A stretch of 64,000 bases of DNA from Plectrocnemia conspersa (GCA_009617715.1 VTFK01000268.1:248001-312000); one strand, 5' to 3'. Counted from the first letter of the stretch, positions 12,536 through 25,512 are shown. Numbers and translations: made by a program. Notes: generated from the letters alone by a model not told the origin.

Positions 12536-13619
12536 ATAGAAAAATAAATATTTTTAGTATTGGTTTATTAATAAAACAAAAACAAATAATTCTTTACATT
12601 AGTGAATTTTTTTATGCTTATTTTCAGTTGCTCAATATTTAATTAAATGTTGGCATTTCTTGCACTTCAACTCTATTTGTAAGTTTGTTTCTTTTATTGG
12701 TTTTAAAATCATTAAGCGCCAAGAATAAGGTCTTATTAAAGTAGGTAGAAAAAAATTGAAAACACTCTAAATGTTTTGTATATTATGCCATTTAACAGGG
12801 AATTATTTTTAAATATTCACATTAATAAGAAATGAGCATTGAAAAATGCATAGACTGAGCAACATTTTATTTGTATTGTGCATTAAAATATATAAACTGC
12901 GCATTAACCTTTCGTTAATGTAACGAACGACCAAAGTGAGGCAGCATTAGGCGTGGTCAGAACATGGATAGGCGACAATATGGCTTATACAATTTTTGTG
13001 TTTTGAAATAATGTTTAATTTGAGTTTATTATAATAAAATAGAATACAATTTTATTTAACAATATATAAAATAAATTCTTCATTTATTGTAATTTAATAA
13101 AATAAAGTTTAAAAATGTGAAACATAGGTAAGTTTGATTTAATTTATTTTTTGTACTCATATTTTTTTTAGAATTTATGGATATAATGTGTTACAGCATG
13201 CTTTGATGGATGTATAAAAGTTAAATTCAAAAGATCCAGAAGCAATGATCATATATTTGGAACATTAAGAAGGCGAAAAATAGAAACATGCTATTGTATG
13301 GATTTAGTGTTATTACCACTACAAGATAGCGATGTAGAATGTAATATTTACGGTGTTTATAAAGGGATTTTAAAACAATCATTAAAATGCTTAGTTGTAA
13401 ATAATAATTTGACAGAAAAAAATAACTTGGAGACATCCATATAAAATATTTATATTCATGTTAGTGATAGTAAAGAAATACAAAATAAGATATGCAAAAT
13501 AATAATAAGAAATTGATGAAAGAAAATACTAAACACAGTCAAGAAAGAAAGAAAAATGTAAAAACTTCAGAACCCAATATTCTTCAAAAATTTGTTAAAA
13601 ATGTTATGTTATGATTTAA
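12536..13619. other. AT-rich, no clear feature
   Basis: A GC-richer patch at 12895-12990 contains the hairpin CATTAAC/GTTAATG (12902-12920) but no gene. Confidence 0.5.
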
Positions 13620-14095
13620 AACTGGATCCATGTTGTATTCTAAAATTAACAAAATCGGAGCGCTGATTACCATTCTGATGCTTACATATTATTCACAGCG
13701 ACTTGTGTAACTAAAAAACTAATAAATGCCTTTTTGAAAAGGTATGTATTATGTTTTGCCTTCGAAAGGCACAAGAGATCAGTGACCATGGAAAGACGCG
13801 GACGAAAACCGCGTTGTTGATCTACTAGAACTTACTGATTGTGGATATACCAGTGAAAAATTATAATAAACCACTGTGCAGATGCCGAAAGAATGGAAAC
13901 AAGTCTGAAGTTTTAAATGCATGATTTATCTTACTATTTTTAGATCACGGTGACTTTTGTTCATCTGCACAAGGCAGGTTGTTCTTAAGTCTTCGATAAG
14001 ACACTTCTAAGAAGTTGATTGCGAAAAATTATGCAGAGTTTGAGGTTTCTAATGAAACTCTTGGTCATATCTAGCTTTCAGATTTATTAATAAAA
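13620..14095 (+). pseudogene. Possible decayed coding sequence, Tudor-like in part (uncertain)
   Basis: Broken frames show peptide-like stretches richer in GC than their surroundings. From about 13795 one frame gives DADENRVVDLLELTDCGY then TSEKL. It loosely resembles the Tudor-domain core (dExxVxVxxxDYGxTExV). VQMPKEWKQV follows in another frame, as Tudor cores are followed by LPxEF. After an AG at about 13944 (TTTTTAG) a new stretch begins DHGDFCSSAQGRLFLSL, then KLIAKNYAEFEVSNETLGH. There are several stops and frame changes. It is either an old processed or exonic pseudogene, or coincidence. Confidence 0.25.
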
Positions 14096-15416
14096 TTAAC
14101 ATATACGTAAATAAATATTTTTTATATCTACAAGCTGGCTATGATTTGAATAAATATAAATATTATCAATGTTTTGACTGACCTTTTAATATAAAAAAAT
14201 ATTTTTATATTTTCTCTGAATTTACTATAAATAACATTTATAAATAAAAATGTTTTAAAATCTTTATTTATGTAACATTTATTGTTTTCTAAAAATAGTT
14301 AGAAATGGTCTTTATATAATCATGTCCATATATGTATGTATATAACAAGGGCAATAAATGGCTTTTAAAATTCGCATACTACAAACTAATTAGTACGTAG
14401 TATGTGAGTTTTTAGGTGAGGCTTCTTAAATAATATATTGATGGATTAAAATATATTTTCACTAACTCCACTTTCGGGTGAAAATGACTTAACAAGATCT
14501 TCTTGTACCTTTAATCAAAATACACATGCTTATAAATTGCTATCTCCAAAATCTCCAATTAAACACCACTAACTTGATATATTGTTTTATTTTCCTATTT
14601 TCAAGTTGTCAAATATGGAGTAAGAAATTTTATTCTTTCAGCCATCGATATATCTTCTAAAAAGATAAATCATATTCTGCATCTTGATTAAAAAAAAACG
14701 AAAAAATAATACTATTGCCTTTCTTTATTAAAACTATTGTTATGTAGTGTTACATATATAGTATAAGATCCATATGAGATCAAATAACTTACTATTTCAA
14801 TCAAACATATTTATTAACATTATATTTTTAAAGCACGAATTTGTTATTGTATAAATCAGATGTGCTCAATATTATATATAAATTAATATTGTCATATTAA
14901 TACATATTGTTTACGATCGAAATTATATTTGAGATATATTAGTATTGTAACACAGTGTTGTCACATTATGTGCTATATGAGGTCAACAAAATTGTTATTT
15001 ATCGAACAAATATGTATCAATTAATATTATATTTTTATATAGTCTCTTCACACTAGTTTAATGTAATTGTATTGGCGAATTATTGACTATGTATGTTTGA
15101 CAAAAACCGTACAAAAGACACTTGTAATGAGCACTATAAGTTAGTTTATTTTAGATTCTCGAAGACACAGATTAACCGTAAGGTTATTAGTGAGAGGAGC
15201 AGGCGTAGGGTCATTGAAAAGTTCAGCTAAGTGATTCTTAATGTTTGGGTAAGATAATTTGCAGTAAGGTTATTTTGCTATGCTGCCTTAAGTTCATATT
15301 TATATGTTTTTATTTTTAATATAATATACTCATTACTTAAAAATGTGTTTTTTTTTTTGTTAAAGAAACTGAAACATTAACATTAAATTGCTGACAAACA
15401 GATATTACCAGTATGT
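14096..15416. other. AT-rich, no feature seen
   Basis: Unique AT-rich DNA; no genes or repeats recognised. Confidence 0.6.
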
Positions 15417-15439
15417 TTATTTAAAATGAAATAAAACAC

Positions 15440-15921
15440 ATAAAAATCGTTGCAATGGCTTTATTGCAAAGATAATTTTATGTCCATTACGCGAAATTAT
15501 GCGCTCATCGAATATTTCCTTCGATAAATTGATTATGGTGCGCACTGTGTGGCATGCATATTGCGCCGTTTTGTTAAGACCAAAGCTCTTCTTCATTAAT
15601 GCCATTAAATTACAGAATCAGCTCGTGCAATTCTTGCACAAATCTTTCATAAATCGATGAACACACTTCCAATTGCTGTGCACAATGGCAAATCAACTCA
15701 TTCGGGTCCTTTTCAATATAACGCTCCACAGCAGACTTCTTCCGTGCGCACTGTACGACGTCTCTGTGGATGCGTATTATCAATTAAAATATGCGTAATA
15801 AAAAAAAGATCCATTGTTATTCGAATAACTTGCTCAAATGGTAAGTTTCGCGAACTGAACCACGATTTTTTAAGTAAATTTTCACAATTTGCACGCGTTG
15901 TTCTAGCGTAAGTCTATTCAT
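15440..15921 (-). pseudogene. Mariner-like (Tc1/mariner superfamily) transposase pseudogene, catalytic core deleted
   Basis: Read on the minus strand from the ATG at 15921, the N-terminus is MNRLTLEQRVQIVKIYLKN followed by SVRETY. This resembles the first helix-turn-helix of insect mariner-like transposases of the type beginning M-x-R-x-S/T-x-x-Q-R-V-x-I-V. After frameshifts come RRTVRTEE, KDPNELI and CAQQLEV, matching the linker and second HTH region (RRTVRTEEN, EDPxxSIRRRSQELG), and then VQELHEL. The sequence then jumps to LNKTAQYACHTVRTIINLSK and ISRNGH, the late-domain context (xxTAHTAxxTIxLL...LISRxG) of such proteins. The roughly 120-residue catalytic portion between is missing, as is the WPPRSCDL tail. 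Several stops are present. I could not identify terminal inverted repeats. Confidence 0.78.
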
Positions 15922-17430
15922 AGTGAAATGGCACACCAAACTGAGCGCAAATCATCTGTCAACCGCCAAATTGGCTGTTACTGAAATAAGTGTAGCTAAT
16001 TTGAAAAACAGACTTTTAAAAAAACAGACGTTAAATATGATAAACGTAACAATTAGTGCAGTGGGAGTGAAAAAATAAATTATTGGAAATAATTTTAATT
16101 TCAAGAAAGCACATAAATAACTTTTAATAAACGGTATATGATAAATTAGATTTATTTATATTACAATATATTTTGGTTCAATGAATAGAATGCATAAAAA
16201 TGACAATCGACTACATCGCCAAAAGTCACGTTATCACATTTTCCAGGTCCCCTTGCTTGACGAAATTCTCTCACATTTAAGATAGAAATATTTTTGTCGG
16301 TGACTTAGAGGAGTTCGTTTGAGCATTTTGTATGGACTTCGCCGTAATTTGCTATTAGGCGTCGAGGATGCTCGGCTTCGTTATGCGGAGCGCGTGTCAC
16401 TTTAATATTGAATTGGCGATTCACATTTTGTTCGTTCTCTGTAAAGTTTTATATCATTGTGATTTTGTAGTAAATGTGTATCGAATCAATTGTTTTATAA
16501 TAGGATTTTGAATGTATAGTTTGTAATAGATAATTCCAGGAAAATCAAAATAAATTGTAAAAATATACTGCATATTTTTAAAAACATTGTAATTAAACAG
16601 AAATATGTTGAAAGACATAAAAAAATATAGCCACAAGTGCGTATATTTATGTAACTGATATTTTGCAAAATTGGTCAGATTTATTTTAATTGGATTTCAT
16701 TGAGACTGAATAGTGCGTAATTAAGAATTTATACACATCTCAACGAAATGCTAATGAACGTTTATTAAACATGAGCACTTGAGACAAATGTGATATATTA
16801 TTTGCGGAGTTGGGGTTGGGGTGTTTTTGTCGCATGAATTTTCGATTGGGGTGTATAAACGCTGAAATGTGATATTATTGTGTGTTTTATTATATAAATG
16901 TAAATTTTACGCGTCAAGCTTTTTCGGAAATCATATTTTATGTTTATTTTAAACCAGAATATATCCGGATAAAGCAAAATTGGTATATGTATAATATTTT
17001 GAATACAATGTTTAAATTTCATAATATAATATTAAAAAATATATATCATATTCCATATACTTCAATAATGAGAATTTATCTTTGTTCTTGGTAAGAAAAA
17101 TACGAACGATATTTCTCGCTTCAATCTCGATGAAAGGTTAAACGATAATTAATTAGGTTAAATTGGAAATAACAAGGAGCAGTTTCATGTATATAAATAT
17201 AATTCTATTTGTAATTTATTATACAATTAAAAAATATCATTTATTATCGAGTCTATAAATACATATATATATATATATATATATGACTATGATTTTGTTT
17301 TCATACATACTGACATTTTTGTATAAAATGATTTCTAATATATATATTATATATATATACCAAATAATATTAAGAAAATTGTCTCCAATTACAAGAAAGT
17401 ATCTATCTCACGTTTCATACAAAGACTTCT
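15922..17430. other. AT-rich with one island
   Basis: A GC-richer stretch at 16190-16400 (CTTCGCCGTAATTTGC, GGCGTCGAGGATGCTCGGC) has no gene. The remainder is AT-rich with simple repeats. Confidence 0.5.
17263..17284. repeat. (AT)11 microsatellite
   Basis: This is a pure AT run of 22 bp; a second TA-rich stretch follows at 17338-17360. Confidence 0.95.
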
Positions 17431-17439
17431 AGCATTTGC

Positions 17440-17880
17440 TTCGTAAGAATTTTAATCTAGCTTGCATCATTGCTGGTTCAATCTTTTCATATAATTTTTC
17501 ATCTAAGCTCATGCGCCTCATTAGCATAATGTGTGGCAAATTTAATCCATATTCATGGTTGCGGGCCAAGTAAAAGTTACTAGCCGATTAGTATTCCTCC
17601 TGAGCAGTGGTGTATTCCGAATTAGCCGGTTATGAAAGTCCCGTTGGGCAAATATATCAAAGTGATTTTATTTGCATATTGCATACTTTCCGGCCGTGCA
17701 CCTGTGCATGCTTGATAATATTCAGCATAAACGAACGGCCAGGATACATAAACATAAGCTGCTGCTAGCTGGCGGTTCTATGCTAAGCAGATATTTTACC
17801 CGGTGGCCTGACTGGCATAAAACGCGGGTGCCAAAGCATGCACCGCGACAGCACACCACCTAATGGACGTATGCTAAAAT
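17440..17880. other. GC-richer unique island
   Basis: Contains CCGGCCGTGCACCTGTGCATGC and GCTGCTGCTAGCTGGCGG stretches and a 63-codon frame with no recognised motif. It is a candidate conserved noncoding element. Confidence 0.4.
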
Positions 17881-18194
17881 CTGGAGTATGCGAACATTTC
17901 AAGATATTTGCCCGTTATTTTGCTAGTGAATAGAAAAATAAATGACATAATATTTCACATACGTTAGCAAATCACAGTACAAAACATCACACAGTACATT
18001 GTTTACAATATGGTAGTCAATTTTTATTTAATACAAATTTCAAGTAGCTCATTACGTTTGTATGTTTTACCTGGCGACAAACGTTACGAAATTTAAAAGA
18101 AAATAATACAGGCGGCCCTCGACTTTCGAACGTTCGACTTTCGTACATTAAAAAAAAAAAATTTTTTTTCATTTTATTTAAAAAAAATTATAAA

Positions 18195-19012
18195 CATGAG
18201 TGTGAAACGAAAAAACTTTAGCGTTGATACAAACAAAAATAAATCAAGGACTCATAAACTTTACACGATTCGAGACAAAGATGACAATTATTAGACGTTC
18301 TGATAGCGGTGAATCTTTTACTTCAATCGGACGTTCGTATGATACAAACAGGTATGTTCAATTTTTCAAAATAAAAATAAAAAATACGTTCAAAATTGTG
18401 AAAATTATAGAAATATTCCATTTCATGCATGTTTCCGAAAAAACATGCATGAAATGGAAAAATCATTGTCATCATGGATCGATGACCAACATCAAAAAGA
18501 TGTCCCTCAGAATATTTCAATTATTCAAGCAAAAGCTCTTAGATTGAACAAAGATTAAAAGGATATATTTAAAAAAAGATTTTACGACGGTTTTTCAAGC
18601 AAGTAACGGTTGGTTTTACAATTTTAAAATAAGGTATTCTTTTCATAATATTAAATTTACTGGAGGATCGGCTAATGCGGATAAAGATGCTGCAAAAGAA
18701 TTTATTTCCTAATTATCCAAATTTATTGAAGATGGAGAATATTTCTCTAGCCAAATATTTAATGTAGATAATTTATTTTGGACTCTTTAACGATGAAAAA
18801 TATTAATGAAGCCTTCACGCATTTTGACAATTTTTTTAATATTATGGAATATTGTGATCCCAATGACGCGCATATCTCAAGTGCGTAGGGCGATCAATAA
18901 ATACATAGCATGTTATAAAATACTATATAAAGAAAAGAAAAAGAATAGTTGAAAACAGTTAACTCTTGATAACTTTTCAAAAGAAACACCTGCAAACTCC
19001 ACTTAAACATGT
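18195..19012 (+). pseudogene. Decayed Tigger-like transposase (CENP-B HTH kept, DDE core lost)
   Basis: Translation in several frames gives recognisable pieces. The psq-type HTH lies at about 18280-18350 (KMTIIRRSDSGESFTSIGRS, as in KLxIIxxxExGES of Tigger/CENP-B proteins). The second HTH follows at 18454-18558 (EKSLSSWIDDQHQKDVP, then IIQAKAL). Next comes 18584-18787 (NGWFYNFKIRYSFHNIK, SANADKDAAKEF, then QIFNVDNLFW, where the family has the first catalytic Asp in NVDETG). The DDE core is missing from about 18790. The C-terminal tail resumes with INEAFTHF, then CYKILYKEKKK and LTLDNF, typical of the end of Tigger proteins. There are stops at 18556 and 18788, one inside the third piece, and frame changes. 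The original start is probably the ATG at 18195. This is a fossil, not a domesticated gene. Confidence 0.88.
18417..18458. repeat. 18-bp perfect inverted repeat inside the Tigger element
   Basis: Arms 18417-18434 and 18441-18458 are exact reverse complements around a 6-nt loop. They lie between the two HTH remnants. The right arm reads in the expected transposase frame, so the left arm may be a small inverted duplication that contributed to inactivation. Confidence 0.9.
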
Positions 19013-19167
19013 CTCTTAAACGCCTTTCAAACATTTTATATTTAATTGATAAATGTTTTAAAATACACACAATTTCAATTTTTTTTACTTTCCTCTAATT
19101 TCGAACATTCAACATTCGCACACATTTTCAGGAACCAATTATGAGTGAAAGTCGAGGGCCACCTATA

Positions 19168-21480
19168 TTCTCGAACTTTAAACTTATGATAAAAGCTAGT
19201 TGATGTCTAAAAAACGCCTATTTTTATACTGCAGATAATTTAAAATATCAAGGTGAATGCAATTTAAGCAATGAGCGGTGAAATCCTAATTCTAAAAAAG
19301 TTTTACGCAGCTGTTTACGCTAACATATTACTGTACGCTTTTTTTTGTTTTGCTAAAGATCACATTCTTTAATGCCAACCATATATTTGTGAATAGTATT
19401 ATCACTAGATAATTAAAAAAAATCCTTAATGACGTTCGCACATTTAAAAATATATAAGCATATTGATTTCTTTAAATTATGGTATAATATTATTATAATG
19501 AATTACTACCTATAAAACTTTATTCAAAAATTAATAATTAAAAATAAACTAATATTTAAAGTTAGTTTAAATTTATTTTTTGTTTATTTTATAAAAAATA
19601 CTATGTAAAAAAAAGTAAGTTTGTATCTTACGTAGGATTAAACTAATTTTTTTAGATAAAGAAAATAAAAATTATACTACAATTGCTAAACATTATATAG
19701 TATATTATATCAGTAATTAAAAAAATGTAAAATATAGAAGTTTTAACCAAAAATATATAAATATAAACATACATAATTGCAAAGTAAAAATTTTAATTCT
19801 AATATGAAAGAAGAAGAGCTGTCCAAATAAAAAGTAATTCTCTTCTAGTTATACTTAATATTTTCACTATAGGAGTATTTAGCATGGAAACACTAAAAGC
19901 AAATGTAAAACACCGTAATATCTGCTTATTAAATGTACAATTCAATATAGTTATAATTTTATTACACCAATATTTCAGGCTTAAAATATTTATATTTAAA
20001 ACAATATTTTCACCTAAAATGTAATTAATAAAATTAGAATATTAATTATTTTAATAAAATATAGATATATAAATAAAATGGTATCATATATTTTTTTATT
20101 AAAATTGTTTTAAAAAAAATATGATTTTAAGGATCGAAGAAAAATCGTTGTTAATGATTCGTAATACTTAATAAAATACATTAAATGCACTGAAGTGCTC
20201 TAAAAAAAAAATGTTTATTTACTGCTATTTACTTATATTTTTTAGTGTTACATCACATACTTAAATATACTTTTAAAAATATTATATTTTTTAGCCAAAA
20301 TTAGCTCCGTATTTTAGCATGTAAGAAACAGCTTGATTTTGCGATATTTTTATTTATTGTTATGAAAAAAAATTACAAAAGAACATTGCTTTTTATTTAA
20401 TAATAATTTTAACTTTAATTATGGCGTGAAAAATATTTTTAATTTTTAAAGTCCCCCTCTAAAATCAACAGATTTAACATAAAGGTATCCCATATTTATT
20501 TAAAAATAATTTTTAAAAATAAATAAAGTATTCATAATACAATTTGTTTTAAAATATTGTTAAAAATAATTTACATTTACGTATTTAATTTTGCAGCATA
20601 TAATTAATATATAATACATACAATTATTTCAGACTATAGGTATTCATACCCAGGTTGTACATATTTATCCCGTTGTAATCCTTAGGTAAAAAAATAATAT
20701 ATACATCACAATCTAATGTATTTATAACTCCTGAATAATATTAGGGAAGGTAATAATAATATGCAAAGAATAATGTAAATATTTTCTCAGTAGAAAGCGT
20801 TAATCGAACAGAGGAGTTTTAACAAACAAAAACATTAGAAAAGCATATGATTCAGAACACTCAAGAAATTTTATACAAATTAAGGATAGACTTTAAAAAT
20901 CCATTAAGGTTGGTTATTGTATTCACAACAATTTAAACCTTTGTTAATTATTTATTTAATAAAATTTTATTTATACTATGTCATGCGTTTGACCAATGCG
21001 TTAAAACAAGTTAAACACAACAACTAAATTTGATATTACAATGCACAACAAAGCTTGATTATATTATTATTATTATTATATATCACAATATTACTCCGTG
21101 AGCTTAGAAGCATTTAAGAAAACTTAATCTGTAATGATTGTTTGGAATTATAATTCTGATTTCTCAGAAGCAAATGGATAATATGGAATTTGTTTTTCAT
21201 GTATTAATCATTGACTATGCAACTAGTATATCGTGCAAAGTTGTGCTTTTTAAATTTTATATTTGTGTTATAAAATATATGATGTAGTTCTGTATTAAAA
21301 TTGTTCTAGTTTATAAAATATATTTGCTTTTAATGTCATATGAAATTACAAAAGTTATGCTTTATATTTTATATTCACAATAGCAAGAGATAAATTTGTT
21401 TTTAAAACAATGGCAATAAATTGTAATTCAAAGTTGTATTACGTATAAGAGATGAATCAACAGACGATAAGAATTGGAAT
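19168..21480. other. AT-rich, no feature seen
   Basis: AT-rich unique DNA; (ATT)n at 21061-21080. Confidence 0.6.
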
Positions 21481-21960
21481 ATAAAATTGTGAAGGAGATA
21501 GAGAAACGGCAACGGCCAAGAGTCAAGTTTTAATAGAAAATTTCAAAAACCCGTGGAAAGACTGGCGAAAGACGAGCGAACAAATTAATACAATGCATTT
21601 ATTGCAAAGAAATGCTCCTTTCGAAAACTTTCCTTCACTATCTCGCAAAAAAAAGAAAGGAATAAAAAAAATATATGTATAAAGAGAAAGACTAGTAATT
21701 GCATTTGCATCGCGGACGCGGAAACGTCTGAAATGTTAACTTTCATCTCTCACACATCTCCGAGAGAAAAAAGCTATCCCCTCTCGAACACAGTAAGTTG
21801 CGGGGCTTTCATGAATATTTTATTGGCTGCTCAGATATTTTTTTTTATAAAATTGAACGGTTGACAACACCTGAGCGTTCAAACCGTCACTCATTTTTTT
21901 GCTTCGGCCTGTCTATTCCACAATCTGAAGAGCAGAGATGATTAAATCGTTACTCTGTTT
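21480..21960. other. Purine-rich island
   Basis: Contains GAGA-type words (GGAGATAGAGAAACGG, CTCCGAGAGAAAAAAGC, CCCCTCTCGAACAC) and CpGs (GCATCGCGGACGCGG). It resembles promoter or enhancer DNA, but no gene start is identified. Confidence 0.4.
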
Positions 21961-23560
21961 TGTTGGCAATTTTCGTTCAAAGCGAAAGCGAATAAAAAAA
22001 TAGATTAGGATTTGGTTAAGTTTAAATTGAATTATTTAACGTGTGTGAGATTAGCATTATACATTTAAATAAAAAAATATATTATTTTAGTTAAAAATGT
22101 ATTTGTTTAGTAAAAGATAATGTAAATTAAATAAAAGAAAGTAAACACAAATTAGTCATAAAAATATTAAATATATTATAAAATGTATACAAAACTGTCA
22201 TAAATATTAAATGCAATAAATACATATTTATAAAAACATATGTTTATTTTTGCAGCTATTAAATCAAATTAAAATAAAATGTTACTGAAATGCTATAAAC
22301 ATCTATCTTACCTTAATATTTATGAGCTTTTTTATGTTTTAAATTATACCCAATTGTATTATTATTAATACAATCATCATATTTACTCACTCGTGATTTA
22401 GGAGTAGTGAATTAACTGTAATAATAAAGTTTATAGAATACTTTAATCAAGTATTAAGAACCACTTTAAAGCGAATTAATAAATCAAAAATATGTTAAGC
22501 TATTTACAAAAAAAAAACATTTGTGTTTAAAACAAATAAAAAAAAATAGTTTTAGTTTATAAAATATATACATAAATGTATGTGCGATTTTTTAGATTCA
22601 AAATATTTAAAAATGCAAATTTAATTAAATATCACAGTCATAATAAACTTTTATATTGCTTATTTTATAACACACATTGATGCTCAGTTTTTATTATGAA
22701 TTAATAACGAGTTTGCTTATGAAAATGCGAATTTTATAAAATTACTCTGCGAAACTTTCATCGACTGGATGAACATTTTCATTTTGAAATTTTTGAAACA
22801 CTAACAACCTAAAGTTTTGATGCGGTGTTTACTGAAATAATGCTTTGTTTTAATGATTACGAATAAATAAAAAATACGCAAAAAATTTAATACAAAGGAG
22901 AGGTGAAAATATCTTGAATATCAATATAACAGTATTTTATATTCCTATATTTAACTACCTACGATTCTCATAATTTAGTTTTAATTGAAACGCAATATTT
23001 ATTTAATTATTTTTTAAAAATCTTTCGTTGAAACATATTATATGTTTTCCGAAAGGAGTGAGAAATCAGACTGAGAGCAAAGCCAATAAATTATAAAATA
23101 TATATTTTATATATCACTATCTGTCTTGTTTTTATTTAAATCAATTATCACGACATTTTTCTATGAAATCAGGAAAATCAAGAAAAACTCAATCTACAAT
23201 TATCAACCATAATCCCTAATTTTGCCTTAACATATAAGAACCAAACGAATCAAAGTCTTTTGTGTATTAATCATTGACTTATGCCACTAATTTATTGTTC
23301 TGATTTTATAAAAAAATCTACTATCGATAAGTGTATGCTATTTTGTTTTACTCCATTAAGATTTTAGGGCAGACGTATTAAAAACTAAAAATATTATTGT
23401 ATAAGGTTTAAAATAAAATAAAATAAAAATAAAAACTTTTTTTTTAAACCTTTTTAAATTTAACTAAAATAATAATATTATTGTTTTTAATTATTTTTCA
23501 AATAATATTTTTTTATTTAGTAAAAACTATAAAAATATTATTATTATTTTGTGCAAATAT
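21961..23560. other. AT-rich, no feature seen
   Basis: AT-rich unique DNA with short ORFs only. Confidence 0.6.
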
Positions 23561-24180
23561 TGAATCTCAAGCGCTGATAGAAGCTCTGTATGTTTTTGCA
23601 TGGCGCGAGCACATGCATAAGCTCAACGCTGTGTGTGTGCATTATTCAGCTTAAGTTTTCATTTGACCCTATGATTAAAAATGGTAATGGTCATAAATTT
23701 ATCATTTCTGAACATTAAATACAAGACGCGTTACCTAAGTATTAATTAAATAATATACTGTATTAATGGTAGATAGGGACAGATAATCAGTCTTGATCTT
23801 TCAAGTAAAGAATTAGACTAAGTTATATACACAGCCCTAGACAAATATTTGGGGTAATAAAATAATTTATCCTAAGCGTTCATGCAAATCGTTATACATA
23901 CACACAAAAGCTAATGCCGCACTACGCAAAGGGGGGCTGTAAATCATTTCGCGACGAAAAATGGGATTACGAGGTTCTTTTCGGGAATCTTTCCGGGAAT
24001 CGGTACGTGTGCGGAATTTTAGTACACACTTAGCCGGATATAGATTTTCCATATCCGGTTCCGGCCGCCGACCGATTACATCTCTACATACTATAACCGA
24101 TGCCTGAAAGGGGCGGCACGCAAATGCAATTTTTATGTAAAACATTTATAATTTAATTCTTTCGCACACGATAATCTCTG
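23560..24180. other. GC-richer island with a small hairpin
   Basis: CCGGATAT (24034-24041) pairs with ATATCCGG (24051-24058). An arginine-rich 92-codon minus frame (23867-24145) is a by-product of CpG-rich composition; no motif is recognised. Confidence 0.4.
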
Positions 24181-25219
24181 TGTTATCTGATCTGTGTGGT
24201 GTGAAATTAAATTGTCCATTATTATTAATAAAAAAAAATCAAGCTTGACACGAGGCGCCTCTGGGATTTGTTACATTACATGCTATGTGCTTATATTTAT
24301 ATGAACGTAATAAAGCGATAAAAATGCACTAAAAGAAATTATATTTTACAAAATAGGCAAGTGAATTCGGTCTGGATCAGATTAGTCACGGAACGCCGTC
24401 ACTGATTTTATGATTAGTTTAATGGTATTAAAACTCTAAACTAGCAGTAAAGTAGTAAATTAATGTATATTAAAGGTATTAGAGTTCATAAATGTAACAC
24501 TTAAAAAAGCAACTGTGGCATATATTTTTTAACCTTATGACTTATTGAATTTAAAAATTCAACACAGTAAAACAGTAGATGATTTCTGTAAATAATTTAT
24601 TTTTATAATTACCCATAAAATGCTTTTGTAATGTTTTATAAAATAGCGTAAAATCAAAGATTTTATTTATCACACAATTTCAATCAAAAATTTGTAAGCC
24701 TCATTAATTAAACCACAGTCGAAGAGCTTTAAGCCAAATTTACAAGCGTGAGAATCTAAACAATATGCGTATAAAGCATAAAAAACTGGCGATAAAACCA
24801 GTATCGGCATATGGAATACATATACATAGTTTAAATGTCTCAGATAAAAAATGCTTAATTAATAAAATGGGACACCGCCATGAGAAAAACTTTAAACACA
24901 AACATGAGAAAAAGTTAAAGTACTCCTTATAACACATGCATCCATAATTGCCATCAAAACGTCCGTTTGTAATTTTTTTTAGTAAGTGAGCCTAAATGTA
25001 GTTAAAATATTTTTATAAAGACCAATTAATAATTAATAAATGTCACTTTGCAGCTAAAATTAGCTTTTTAAATAAAAGCGAATTTTTATAAATAAAAATT
25101 CAAGTCGAAAATATTTTTGTGACATATACTAATTTACATATTAATATGGTTGTCTTATTTTGTGAAAAAGCTATTTTATGATGTATTATATAGTTTTGAA
25201 CCATCTTACACCATCATTT
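24181..25219. other. AT-rich, no feature seen
   Basis: AT-rich unique DNA. Confidence 0.6.
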
Positions 25220-25433
25220 ACTCCATGTACCTTAGAACATTAAACTTAAAGGCCTCCAAACTCAAATATATTCGCTTTCCTCTACATGTGTATCGTACAT
25301 ATGTACGTACCTATGTACTTAGTTAGTTTAACGGCTCCACCGCAGATCCACTCGAATGGCTCTTGGAGTGTCCTCGTGCACAATGCGAGCAGAGAGGGCG
25401 CATAGTGAGCATCGCCATCGTCAGAAAGGCTTT

Positions 25434-25512
25434 CATGCCAAAAGTTGTTCGGCATGGGATATCGCGATTATTCGCGATACCATCTCTTGAAACCGCCCCG
25501 GGCGGGTTTCAA
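25434..25512. other. Cluster of three consecutive hairpins in a GC-rich island
   Basis: Hairpin 1 is CATGCC (25434-25439) with GGCATG (25451-25456). Hairpin 2 is TATCGCGA (25460-25467) with TCGCGATA (25472-25479) around a 4-nt loop. Hairpin 3 is TTGAAACC (25487-25494) with GGTTTCAA (25505-25512), extended inward by GCC/GGC with one bulged G. They lie back to back within 79 bp, in an island (25220-25780) far richer in GC than its surroundings. This is compatible with a structured RNA or with palindromic protein-binding sites. No known RNA family is recognised. Confidence 0.6.

Larger units (their letters stand above)
18109..19165 (+). mobile_element. Tigger/pogo-type DNA transposon, internally deleted, with TIRs and TA duplication
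   Basis: This is a 1057-bp element of the Tc1/mariner superfamily, Tigger/pogo branch. The left end starts CAGGCGGCCCTCGACTTTC. The right end, read inverted, starts TAGGTGGCCCTCGACTTTC, matching at 17 of 19 positions. TA lies directly outside both ends (18107-18108 and 19166-19167), the expected target duplication. Inside are plus-strand remnants of a Tigger-like transposase, in order: a psq/CENP-B helix-turn-helix, the second HTH, the start of the DDE domain, then a jump to the C-terminal tail. Frameshifts and stops make it non-coding. Both ends are present, so it transposed as a unit, but most of the catalytic domain is missing. The deletion may predate insertion, giving a MITE-like element, or follow it. 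Confidence 0.9.

Noticed and set aside
23867..24145. Arginine-rich 92-codon minus-strand frame
   Set aside because: CpG-rich islands generate arginine codons; no known domain, and the DNA contains a small hairpin instead.
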